Source of the DNA: Lonicera japonica
Taxonomy: Eukaryota > Streptophyta > Magnoliopsida > Dipsacales > Caprifoliaceae
NCBI GenBank assembly: GCA_021464415.1
Contig: CM038467.1
Span: 68,519,393 to 68,583,392, forward strand
Direction of reading: 5' to 3'
DNA length: 64,000 nt
A program made the position numbers and the translations under genes. Of the stretch, positions 46,001-56,987 are shown piece by piece. The notes below the pieces were generated by a model. It ran no database searches. It had not been told where the DNA came from and saw only the letters and a program-made list of their open reading frames with translations. Position 1 is the first letter of the stretch. Every line of letters begins with the position of its first letter.

Positions 46001-47250
46001 AAGTGTATTGTAAATTGTTCATTATATATACTACATTATTCTAATTAAGAACATAACGAAGCAAAAATTCTATTTAAATAAAAAAAATTATTATAGTAGC
46101 ACAACTCATCATGCATACAACAACGGCTTCTCAACTCAAAGGTGTGAAGAAATCAATAATGAAGGATGAAATGCGTTAATCAATGTGCTACCACAGCATG
46201 TATATTAATATATCGGGTATTAAAATCAAGGTTCTAACGTATGTGGACAAAACACACACACATATATGTGTGTGTATATTTATATATTATTTCTTGATTT
46301 GTCTCACTTAAAAATTCATGTTCAATTTTTGACATTTTACATTTTGTTTATGGTACATTAATTTTAACATAATCAATAATTAAAGAATAAACATTATTTA
46401 CTATTGTAATATTTAATTTGTTAAAATTGATTATGTGTTAAAAAATAAACTGGATTCTTAATTTATCATGTTCTTCCAAAAGTTGAATAGTGAACTCATA
46501 ATTTAAGACTGATAATACATCATTTTTTATTCCATCCATCTCAAATTAAGAGTCTAATTTTAACTTTAGTACTTTTTAGAAAAATACTATTTAAACTCAA
46601 TAAAGGTAAGATATATATATATATACAACGCGATATTGGTACGACATTTGGTGGTGGGGTCAAGCGGGGCCTAACGTTCGGAAATGTCCACATTAATTTT
46701 GAAATTTGCTATTTTTTTTAGTATATTAGTATTTTCTAAAACAATTAGCAGGGGATAAAATTGTCTTTTGCGCACCTTACTCTATTTTTGTGAATTTTAT
46801 AGGTAAGATAAAATACAATTTATTTTGGTATTTAAAACTTTAAAATAATAGATAGTCGAATTTTATGGGATTTTTTACGCTCTAGTGGTTAGTTTTCTGA
46901 AATATTTAGAGGAAAAGTTTATTTAACCTAATGTTATAGTTATATTTTTGCCCTCCCGACTCCACCATTACATATATTAATTAATTACTTCCCAAAATAT
47001 AAAACTATTAATTACACCAAAAAAAGCATACTTCTTAATTAACGCGTGAGTGAAAAATTAATTTCTTTTTTTAACAAACAGAAGAAATAAATAACTTATA
47101 TGTTATTGGGTCCATTTTCTTTAATTTTATGTGCTTGTAGGCTGGATAGGTGTTCTATTTAATTTCTTGTGAAGAGAACTTGATTCTAGATATTTGAATA
47201 GCCACCTTAGAAACCCAGAAAAGCAAATGAAAAATAATCAGCATAATTAA
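46001..47250. other. AT-rich intergenic, nothing recognised
   Basis: Contains a CA/TG microsatellite palindrome at about 46,252-46,276 and a TA tract near 46,610. No gene or clear repeat boundary. Confidence 0.5.
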
Positions 47251-49171
47251 TGTTGTGGGAATAACTGAGTTACGCCTTTCATTAGATAACTCCCTTAAAT
47301 AGGACATGAATACAGTATTACATAGGGTTTACAAGAAAACCAAATATGGCCCATAATACATAAGTTACATAGTAAAATTCCTAATACATATTCTATCTAG
47401 ACAATAACACAGTACGTGTAATTTCCTTCAACCCTCCCTCTTGTGCTGAGTCGGAGATATAATGATACATGTCTTGTTGCCTCATTAAAACCTTGTCAAG
47501 TAACAAAAATCATGTGGGAAAAAATAACCTTGATCGAAGGAAAAAGAGTACAACATTATGACAATCATGTTAGACTTCCTCCATTGAGTCTATATTTTCG
47601 TTTGATCCTTACTTCGATCATTAGAGTTTGCACATATCGTTACCTCGTTAAAAATCTTACCGAGTAACAAAACCCAGTGGAAAAAATAAACCTTGGTTTA
47701 AGGAAAATAGTATAATGTAACATCGTGTGGATGCTAGGCTCCCCCTCAAGTCTACACCTCCCCCTGACGTTTACATTAATCAAGGAATTTGAAAAGCTCA
47801 TGCATGTATTGTTACCTTGTTAAAACACTTACCAAGAAGCAAAACCTTGTGGGAAAAATGACCCTTGGTCTAAGGAAAAGAGTACAACGTAGGTGTGAAA
47901 GTTTCATCATATTTCACACTTTTCGGTGATCATTACTTTGATCATGGGAATTGGGAATTGTCTTCATAAATGTAAGTAGGCTCTTCAGTGGTAGAACTTA
48001 AGCCACTAGTCTGTCAAATATGTGTAATGATAGCCCTTAACCATATACATTCATGAATCGCTTCATATAGAATGATGATCTCAAAGTGGTTCAAGGAGAT
48101 AACCACAAGGGTTTGCTTGGTTGATCTCAAAAATATTGTTGTATTCTCAATAATGAATATATAACCAGTTTGGGAACGACCTTTATGTGGGTCAGAGAGG
48201 TACCCTGCATAAGCAAAACCAACCAAATTATCATTTGGGGTTTTAATATAGGGTCTAGCCTTTTTGACATCAACATTTGCTTTAGAAATTGTCGTGTCAT
48301 CTGTAATTCCTTTTGCCTCTATGTAGGGAAAGAACTATTTCAAGTCAATGGTTCCTTTTAGATATCAAAAAATATTTTGATACCGTTCCAGTGACGCTGC
48401 ATTGGCGCTAAGCTAAATCCAGCTAACAAGTTCAATGAGAATGTTATATTTGGTCGAGTATACTGTGTTAAGTGCAATAATGCGCATATTACACTTAGAT
48501 ATGAAGTTTCATCTCCCAACACATTTTCGTAATCTTACTTTGTACGAAATTGATCTTTCCTTTGATCTAAACTTCGACCGATCATGGAAGTGCTAGCAGA
48601 ATGTGTTTTGTCCAAGTTAAATTGCTTGATTATCTTTTGAACATACGCAGACTAATGAATTAGTATTCCACAAGCTTGATATTCTAAATTAAATTCTAAA
48701 CAAAATTCGAGTTTTTCGAAAAAAAAATTTCTCAAATTTTGGATTTCAAGTAGCTTGCAATTTCTCTTAATTCATCAAGAGTATCGATATGTTTATATCA
48801 TCAACATATACAACTATAATTACGAATCCAGAACTTGTTTCTTTATGAATACATTGGGGCATAATTCATCATTCTTATATCCCTTACCAATCACGTAGTC
48901 ACTTAGATGGGCATACCACATTTGCTCGGATTGTTTTAATCCGTAAAGTGAGCATTTCAACCTAATTGCAAATGCATTCCGTGGTTTAGAGTCACTTGAC
49001 TTGAGTAATATAAAACCATCAAGTACTTTCATATATAATCAAGATCCCTAAAAAGATATGCAATAACCACATCCATGAGTTACATTTCCAGTTCTTTGAA
49101 AACTAGCACGCTAACTAAGTAGCGAAACGTTTATAACGTTTAGGCAATTCTAGAGCGTCCGTGAAAAAACT
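47251..49171 (-). pseudogene. Copia element (Tnt1-like), RT/RNase H end and 3' terminus
   Basis: The minus strand reads, in order: a KVLDGFILL start, AIRLKCSLYGLKQSEQMWY and YKNDELCPNVFIKK (RT, 48,820-49,032); LAGFSLAPMQRHWNGIK (about 48,400); FAYAGYLSDPHKGRSQTGYI and LRSTKQTLVV (RNase H, 48,014-48,226); SSTTEEPTYIY near 47,970. Three imperfect repeats follow (47,485-47,895), then the end near TGTTGTGGG (about 47,251). Many stops; inactive. It is the 3' part of one element whose 5' parts lie at 53.25-54.13 and 56.99-59.3 kb. Confidence 0.85.
47485..47895. repeat. Three imperfect tandem repeats at the copia 3' end
   Basis: Units share the order CCT(C/T)(A/G)TTAAAA, AGTAACAAAA or AGAAGCAAAA, TG(T)GGGAAAAA, CCTTGRTY-AAGGAAAA and AGTACAAC, starting near 47,485, 47,640 and 47,813. 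Confidence 0.7.
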
Positions 49172-49679
49172 TGCGTCAATCTCCCACTTTTTTCCTATAC
49201 TTTTATTATATTTGAAAAAAAAAAGATTATATTTGGGGGAAAGCTCTCCAATAGTTAACTCTATATTTTTCTAATGTTATGGAAAAACCTTTAGGAAAAA
49301 CTATCCTCTAATCATATTTTTCCTTAAATATTCGTATAAAATAAAGTTATTTCAAAATAAAGCTTCAAAAACCACAAGGACTAGTTTAGTGGGCCAGAAC
49401 TCACTCTTAACTAGCAAGAGGTCTCGAGTTCAATTCTCCCTAAATTTAAGTGTGTGTGTGTGTGTATGGGGAGGGGAAGGGTTGGAGTCGCTCTAATGTG
49501 GTAAATAAACATTTTTTTATTTTAATTTTAAATTATATTATCTCCTCTCATAGTAGGATTTTGTTTTAAATGCCAATAACAAAACCTGTCTAATAAATAT
49601 TCTAGTCTTACCATCTATGATTATAAGTTACTTTATATTTTTGACAATGTAATATAAAAATGGAAAAAAAATCCTTGTA
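49172..49679. other. Junction region between copia and LINE, nothing recognised
   Basis: AT-rich with a short GT repeat at about 49,452-49,466. No coding trace. Confidence 0.4.
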
Positions 49680-51275
49680 TTAATATCTAATATCTCCGAC
49701 TCACAAAAATACAAGCAAGAATTCAAATAGAGAAAACCCTAGCTTAGCATAAAGTGAGAAAATCCTAATTGATGGTGGACAATAACCACCACTCCCTCGC
49801 AAATGGAGGGGTGTGTCCCTATTAGGAGATCATCTAGAATGTGTGCTCACCAATTGTTGCCACGAATGTTAATAATGGGAATCCGAATGATCGATCTAGT
49901 GAAATTGACAATTTAATGAATGAATTATAAAAGGAAAATGATAATATGGTACTTTTGTTAAACATGCAAACCGATAAGATAATGCCATTAGAGAATCCAA
50001 ATGAAATGGAGGAATTCGGTGAAGCCAACACCCTGAGTCATGACGGAAATGCTAGATTCGATGTAATGGTTGAACCAACTCATACGAAGCAAAGTAATGT
50101 AAAATTACGACTAGAATTACAGGTCCTTGTAAGTAAGTTAAACCAATATGAGGCAATGAAGAATGAAAGGGGTATTGTGAATGAGGATTTGTTGATTGTT
50201 GAAGGGCGACAGAAGGATGAGTATGATGCTCTACGTCCTCCTTTGAATGGGGTTGTTGTTTAGCAGTAGAACAATGATAATAAAGTTTGGGCAAATATTG
50301 TGGCGCCGACTATCAAAAATGGTAAGAAAGTAGTGGAGATTTTAGACAATGAAGTGGTTGAGAAGGTGAACAAATGGAAGAAGGCAGTAGTCGTCTATGT
50401 GCTTAGAGCTAAACCACCATTTCATGTCATGCAAAGGTATGTGGAGCATAGATGGAGTCAATTTGGCAAAATTAAGATTTACCTATAAAAAATCGAGGTG
50501 TTTATTATGGAATTTAAAGATGAAGAATCTATGGTGGGTGTTATGGAAGCAGGTCCTTGGGCATTTGAAAACAAGTCTATGATCCTTAAACCATGGAGTG
50601 TATAGGCTAATCTGGAGAAAGAAGATATGGTAATAGTCCCTATATGGGTTCGATTTCCAAATCTTAAATTACATCTATGGTCCTCTCAGGTGCTTAACAA
50701 ACTAGCCAGTGTGACTGGGAAGCCTCTATTTATTGATAAAATGACAGCGGAGAAATACTGTCTTATGTTTGCTAGGGTATGTGAGTAAATCAAGTTTGGT
50801 GACATCCTACTTAAAATGGTGATATCGAAAAATGCTAGCGGGAAATATGTAGAACATAAGATTGAATACAAATGGCTCCCTGTTTCAGGTAAGAATTATG
50901 ATATTTTTGGGCATATTGAGGTTAGATGTAATAGGAAGCAATGATTACCAAAGGATCATGGGGTGGTAAATGAGGTTGACGGGGTAATTGGGCAGAATAA
51001 TGAAGCTAGTACGTACTAGTGATAGAGAGCTGGGGAAGAATAAGCAATTGGCTATGGGCAGCGATTCAGTACATAAGGAGGACGATGGACAAAGCAATCC
51101 CGATACTATGTTAACAAGAATTAAATAACAAAATGGCTTTCAAATCTTACAAATGGAGGAGAATGGAGATATTGAAGAACAAGAAAGGGGAAATGTTTGT
51201 AGCATAAATAAGAGCCCGTTGTAAATGACAAAACCTGAAAGAGAATGAAATGATGTCCCTAATAGTAAAGGAGGT
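49680..51275 (+). pseudogene. L1-type LINE ORF1 remnant (DUF4283)
   Basis: The plus-strand frame from about 50,295 reads APTIKNGKKVVEIL, RYVEHRWSQFGKIKIY, a VMEAGPWAFENKSMILKPW segment, IVPIWVRFPNLKLHLWS, LASVTGKPLFIDKMTA, FGDILLKMV and YKWLPVSGKNYDIFGHIEV, the usual DUF4283 plus zinc-knuckle ORF1 of plant L1 elements. The knuckle has lost Cys residues. Stops occur near 50,487, 50,603 and 50,786. 49,680-50,290 is a poorly preserved lead. ORF2 is not adjacent. Confidence 0.75.
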
Positions 51276-51280
51276 AATAG

Positions 51281-52851
51281 AGTTGACCTTGAAGGTCTTA
51301 ATCTTATTTTGATAATAACAATAAATCAATCATGTGTAATTTAACATGTTCTTGATTTAAGATTATAGCTTTCTTATTTGAAAAATCAAGAATAGCATGA
51401 TTGCTCGAAGGAAGTTTGACAAGGATCATTCAATCATATCCGATCAAGTCATCAAAGCAATGGACTAGCAAGAGATCATTCTTATCACACACATGCTAGC
51501 TATGCATTTCATGAAGCACAAAAGATCAAGGATCACATGCAAAAGCTTCAAGGGAAAAATCTCAAGTGAATAATCAATTTGAAGAAACAAATCGAAGCAT
51601 TCGAAGACTCACATATTCGGTAATTGAGTGTTTGCTTAGGATAAATGTAAAGTTTCTTAATTGATTGATTATATAGCTCAAAAATGTTCATGCATCATGA
51701 CAAGATTGATCAAAACCAAGTTTGAATCAAAATCATTTCAAAACATCATTCTTGCAAAAACCGGTTTTGAAATATATTCATATTAAATTCAAACGATTAT
51801 TATTTTTAGTTTTCCCTAAAATAGGTGTCTTAGGAACTTATTTTCAAGGTCTCCAAAGCATTAGAATTGATTTCGGAGCTTAAATGCAAAAGTACAAAAA
51901 TTGGGATTTTTGGCCTTATGGCCTTATGGGCAGTCTGAACCATCAGTCGACTAAGCAGCTTTGCTCAGTCGACTAAGGGTCCATCAGTCGACTGATGGTT
52001 TTGCTTAGTCGACTGATGCTTCAGAATATAGCCGTTGGATTTCTAATTTTTTATTATTTTTGGTACCAAACTTCTACCAAACCTCTAGAACGGCTATATC
52101 ACTTTTGGAACTGTATATACACTATCTAAGACACATTTTGAACACCTTGAATCACTCTTATACTCTCTACTTCATCTATCTTCAATATCTAAAGATTCAA
52201 GAAATTGTTTTTGATCAATCATTAATCATTTGAGCTATATCATCTTGATCAAATAGGATAACTCTAGTGTGAGCTTTAAATTGTATTCTTTACACACTTG
52301 AAAGAGTTATTGTAAATTGGTGTGAATCACCAAACAATTAGAATTCATTGTGAGAGGTAAATCTCATAGGAAAAACAAGAAGGTAAATTCTTGTTTAGTT
52401 TTTGTGAAAGGTAAATTTCACAAGGTTGGCAAGAGAGAGTCTTGTGTGAATATTGTGGTCAAGCAATATTTGTAAAGAGTGTAGTGAGACAACAACACTT
52501 GTAGTAGTTTTATCTTCACCCGGAAGGAGATTGATTTTAGTGGAAATTCTCGGGGAACTAACCGAGCGCGGATTATGGTTTGGTAAACCAAAAACGTGCG
52601 GACAAAAAGCCTTGGACTTCAAATCGGTTCAATCTTTCTTACTCAATCTCTTTATTATTGATTGTTTTGCTATTGTTTGATTATTTGCTATTGAGATTGT
52701 TTATTTAATTATTTATGTGCTTACATTCCTTGATATATTTGTTTAGTAAATTTGTTTTACTTAAACATTGTTAGAAAAGTTTTTAATTCCGCATTAAAGT
52801 TTTTAAACCCTATTCACCCCCCCCCCCTCTAGGGTTGAAATCCGACCTACA
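51281..52851 (+). mobile_element. Solo LTR, Sirevirus/copia-like, 1571 bp, inside the LINE remnant
   Basis: Target duplication AATAG (51,276-51,280; 52,852-52,856). The right end has the CCCTATTCACCCCCCCCC then CTCTAGGG phrase typical of Sirevirus LTR ends, closing with CCTACA. The left end reads AGTTGACC where TGTTGACC would be expected. It contains four AGTCGACT cores at 51,945-52,014, one inside the 18-bp palindrome CCATCAGTCGACTGATGG (51,981-51,998). No internal region. Confidence 0.75.
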
Positions 52852-52856
52852 AATAG

Positions 52857-53252
52857 GAAAGATGCGAAGAAGAAGAAGAAGTCCCTAATAGTAAAGGAGG
52901 TAATGGGAAAGATGCGAAGAAGAAGAAGAGGATGACAAAGAAGAGGAAAAGGAAGAAGAAGATAGGAACAAAAGGAGGAAGAAGAGAAAGAGGAAGAGGA
53001 TGACGAGGAAGAAGCAAAAGAAAAAGAAAGAGAAAGAGAAGGGTAAGAGGCAGAAGAAAAGAAGAAGAAGGAGAAGGAGAAGAAGAAGAAGGAGAAGAAG
53101 AAGAAGAAGAAGAAGAAGAAGAAGAAGAAGAAGAAGAAGAAGAAGAAGAAGAAGAAGAAGAAGGAGAAGGAGAAGGAGAAGAAGAAGGAAAAGGAGAGGA
53201 AGAAGATGAAGAGAAGGAAGAGGAAGAGGAAGAAGAAGAAGAGGAAGAAGAG
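52857..53252. repeat. Polypurine microsatellite (GAA/GGA-rich), about 390 bp
   Basis: The plus strand is almost only A and G. The core 53,086-53,165 is pure AAG, flanked by mixed GGA/AGA units. At 52,862-52,925 the block GTCCCTAATAGTAAAGGAGG plus GATGCGAAGAAG of the LINE flank is duplicated. Open frames here (poly-Lys/Arg on plus, poly-Phe/Ser on minus) are repeat artefacts. Confidence 0.95.
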
Positions 53253-54133
53253 TATCGATATGTTTATATCATCAATATATACAACTATAATTACAAATCC
53301 AGAACTTGTTTCTTTATGAATACACAGGGGCATAATTCATCGTTTTTATATCCCTTACCAATCACGTAGTCACTTAGACGGGCATTCCGTGGTTTAGAGT
53401 CACTTGATTTGAGTAATATAAGACCATCAAGTACTTTCATATGTAATCAAGATCTCCAAAAAGATATACAATAACCACATCCATGAGTTACATTTCTAGT
53501 TCTTTGAAAACTAGCACGCAAACTAAGTAGCAAAACGTTTATAACGTTTAGGCAATTCTAGAGCGTCTATGAAAAAACTAGCGTCACAAGGAGAGCCTTT
53601 TACTTCAAAAACTTCTTTTTTTCTCATTTACGCTTTATGGCAAATAATTGTTTATGTCCTACAGGCTTTACACTTCACGCGATTAGTACTACCGAACCAA
53701 ATACCTATTTTTTTTTTAGAGAATCTAATTTTATCTGGATTGCTTATTTTCATTTAGGCTAATTTTTCCCTTTGTTGACATTTTACAACAAATCGAGGTT
53801 CGACATCATCGTGTTCTTTGATTCCTTGAGCAACAGTGTATCATTAATGCATATGGAGGATCTTCCATTAATATATATGCCCTCTCTTAATCTATTCAGA
53901 TTTATTTATTCTCTATAATCATTTATAACTTCGAGGCGTCCCCCAGTATTGATTCATGGACATAAGAATAATCAAAGATAATCTCATAAAAGGGGGTTTT
54001 ATATTAATGATTAATTGATCACTTTGTGCCTTACTCCGCCTCTTCTTTTGTGTGAGTGTTTGTTAAACCAAATGGCCTCCCTTTATTCCTTTAAGGAGCC
54101 ATGGCCTGCACCACACCTCCACTAAGTGTGGTT
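53249..54133 (-). pseudogene. Copia element, second copy of the RT segment and integrase C-terminal region
   Basis: 53,249-53,586 repeats 48,776-49,171 at high identity, lacking about 63 bp. On the minus strand the copia sequence then continues upstream: EHDDVEPRFVVKCQQREKLA (the linker before RT, about 53,770-53,830) and GRPFGLTNTHTKEE (about 54,040-54,080), a GRPIGSKD-type integrase C-terminal signature. Interrupted at 54,134 by the solo LTR. Confidence 0.75.
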
Positions 54134-56987
54134 TGTAATACACCATATTTTAATGTGTTTTAATTGGGTTAGGTGTAGTATAATTTAATTATATTGGTTG
54201 AGGTGAAAAAGGATTAACTGTTAACTTTATGCAGGTGAGGGGTGAAATTTCGTGTAATGGAGCCTCATAGTATTTAACACTTCTTATTATGTTGTATTAA
54301 GTCCTTTATACTCGATAAGTGATCTTTTAGTGATTCGAGTGGTCCGAAGCGATTTCGGTTGATAAATAAGAAGTTTTAGTTCCTTGCGATTTGTTAATTC
54401 TAGCTAACTTTGAGCTATCGTAACTTCTTCGTTTTTTATCCGATGAAGAATCCGTCCGGTTAGTGTCTAGGTTTCATACCATTCTATAACGTTTGTGTTT
54501 TGGCCAAAATCCAATTCACACTTTGCGTTCGTCAAAACAGCGTATGAAGTAGGCCAGTTAGTAAATTCTGGTCATTCAGTAGCGCTTCGGCAGAATGCTG
54601 TCTTCGGTGAATTTCTGGAAATTATCCATCTAGAATTTTGAAAAACTTCCTCTTAGAAACTTGTAGATATTTAAATCACTTTTTTGTGGACATAAAAATC
54701 ACCACAATCGGAGTTCCGAGCAAAAAGTTATGGTAAAATTACGAATAGTGCATCAGAGCACCAAAATTACATGCGGACCGGTCTGGAGAGTCCAGACTCA
54801 AGCGCAGACCGGTCTGATCTTTTTCTAGCCAGTCCGGCAGCGAGCCAATGTTGGTTTTGAGCATTTTTAAGCATTCTTTTAACCCATTTTTGCCACAACT
54901 TTGACCCAAACCACCCACAAAGCTCTAGAAGGGTCTAGAGAGGGAAAGAGGAGAGGCTCTTGAGGGATTTCCACCCATTCAACCTCCCACACCAAAGATT
55001 AAAGCTCCAAATCACTTGAATTTCTTCTTCTTTGCTACTATTCATTGTCTTCTTCGTGCGGATTGCTTGGGGAGAGCCGCAATCTTCATCCTTTCTTCTT
55101 CTTATTCACTCATAAGTCGAGGTAGGGGTTTATATACTTTTAAACTTGAAATTTTGGCCTTGTTTCATGAATATCATCATAGTTTCACTTCTTTTGTCTT
55201 ATTTATCTAAAGTATGGCCTATAGCATGATGTTATATGATTAATAAAGATCAAAAAGTGAGGTGAGGCAATAGATGCTATGTACACTTAATAATATGATT
55301 TTATTTGACTAGAAATGGATGATTTATACATGTATGTTAAATATGATGATTTTTCCTATTGATGTCAGTGATATATGATTAAGTGGAGTATGAATTCATG
55401 TATTTAAGCAAGATATGCCATCTAAACTCTATGATTACATGTTATTGATTCATATGGATGTTCTTTGGGTGTGTATTTGTTGATTTGACAAGAAAAGGGT
55501 TTTGTATACACTAAAAGACATGGACATGATTTTTATAGAGTTTATATGGCATATGTAGTTTCTATTTTACATTTAACGCGTGAATTGGGAAAGATGTTCC
55601 GCTTAAACTTGGAATATATATAATATGGATTTGTATGCGATGTTCCTTGGGTATACGTGTTTGGTTATGTTCAAATAGATTGGTAAATAAGTTTAGTATA
55701 TGCCAAGGAACTTGGATACTTGTTGGATGAAGTTTAAGTGGCATATGTTGTCTCTAATTGTTTCAAGAGCATGATATGCACTTTATGCATTATTATTGTG
55801 TTAACCAGGCATTATGGCGGTATTCTAGCAAGTTCGGATCACTCTTATAGCATATGATACGGATGTGGTCTCACAGGGAGCTTATATCTCTTTATCTATA
55901 ACTCATGTTTGTGGGGGAGTATCTGGACGCTTCAAGAATTCTTATTTCTTATGGCAATTCTAGGAAGCTTTATTTCTATCTTGATATCTTCTTATCAGAT
56001 ACGACTGGTTAACGAATCTCTTGGTAAGGATGGTATATGGTCATGGATAACCAGGATAATGTGAATTTTGTATGAATATGTCTTTATGGTGCTTGCCAGG
56101 ATGGAAAAATAGGCAGGGCCTGGTGCCCTTGGGTTGAAAAGCCTTAAACCCCTAGGGGAGATTGTTTGGCCGCCTATAAACCACCGGTGAAAGACTTAGG
56201 AAGCTAGGTCTTAGCAATGCACCATTGGTTTGATTCTTTTCTATGGAAGATGGATGGGTTGTTATTCCAGTTCCTGGGTATGATGATGGTATGCCATTTT
56301 GAAGCAATGGATTCTATGATAAGATTCCAGTTCAAGTTCTCGTCGATGGGAACTATGATTATGTTTTATGCTCTTGGAGCGAATGGATTCTAAATGGCCA
56401 TCTTGGCTTGGTTTCTCATTGGTATGCATTGTCAAGATTCGAAAATGGGTTGACACTAAGGGAGGTAACCTGCATATGCATGAGCACGCATCATCATGAA
56501 CTAGTTATATTTTGTGATATGTTATAAATAATGTTTAGATTATATGATGAAAAGGTTTACTTGGTTTACAGTAATAAATCAAGGAATGTTTTCCAAACTT
56601 TCCCCTCTACTCCCCCTTACTGAGCTGTGAGCTCACCTCGTTTTTCTAAACCATACAGGTATTGAAAAGTCCAGAGAGAACAGGGATGCGACGGGATCGA
56701 GGAAGAGTTAGTGGCTCTGATACAAATTCATTTTTGTCATGTATATGTTCTCTCGGGAAGCCACGGCTAACCAGAAGTATTGTATAATATCTTAACTTTA
56801 CTTAATTGGCTTGTGTAATGATTATATGCATGTTTGCATGTTTGTATGTTTCTGTACAATTCTGTTATCATTAGTATGAGTATGAAGTGGTTGTTTGACC
56901 TGTATGATAGTACTATTTGGATTTCTTAGTGACACTCCAGGCCTCAATTACTGGTGTTGTCCCAATAATTAGGGCGGGGGTGTTACA
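54134..56987 (+). mobile_element. Solo LTR (gypsy-type), 2854 bp, inside the copia element
   Basis: Ends TGTAATACACC and GGGGGTGTTACA with a perfect target duplication TGGTT (54,129-54,133; 56,988-56,992). Contains the palindrome CAGACCGGTCTG (54,805-54,816) and a second GACCGGTC (54,776-54,783). Related to 33,535-36,092 (inverted) and to the fragment at 14.6 kb. Minus-strand copia coding sequence continues across it when removed. Confidence 0.95.

Noticed and set aside
47485..47895. CRISPR-like spaced repeats
   Set aside because: Only three imperfect units, within a plant copia terminus; CRISPR is not expected in a plant nuclear genome.
53000..53333. Long open frames of poly-Arg/Lys (plus) and poly-Phe/Ser (minus)
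   Set aside because: They are translations of the purine microsatellite with no other sequence support.
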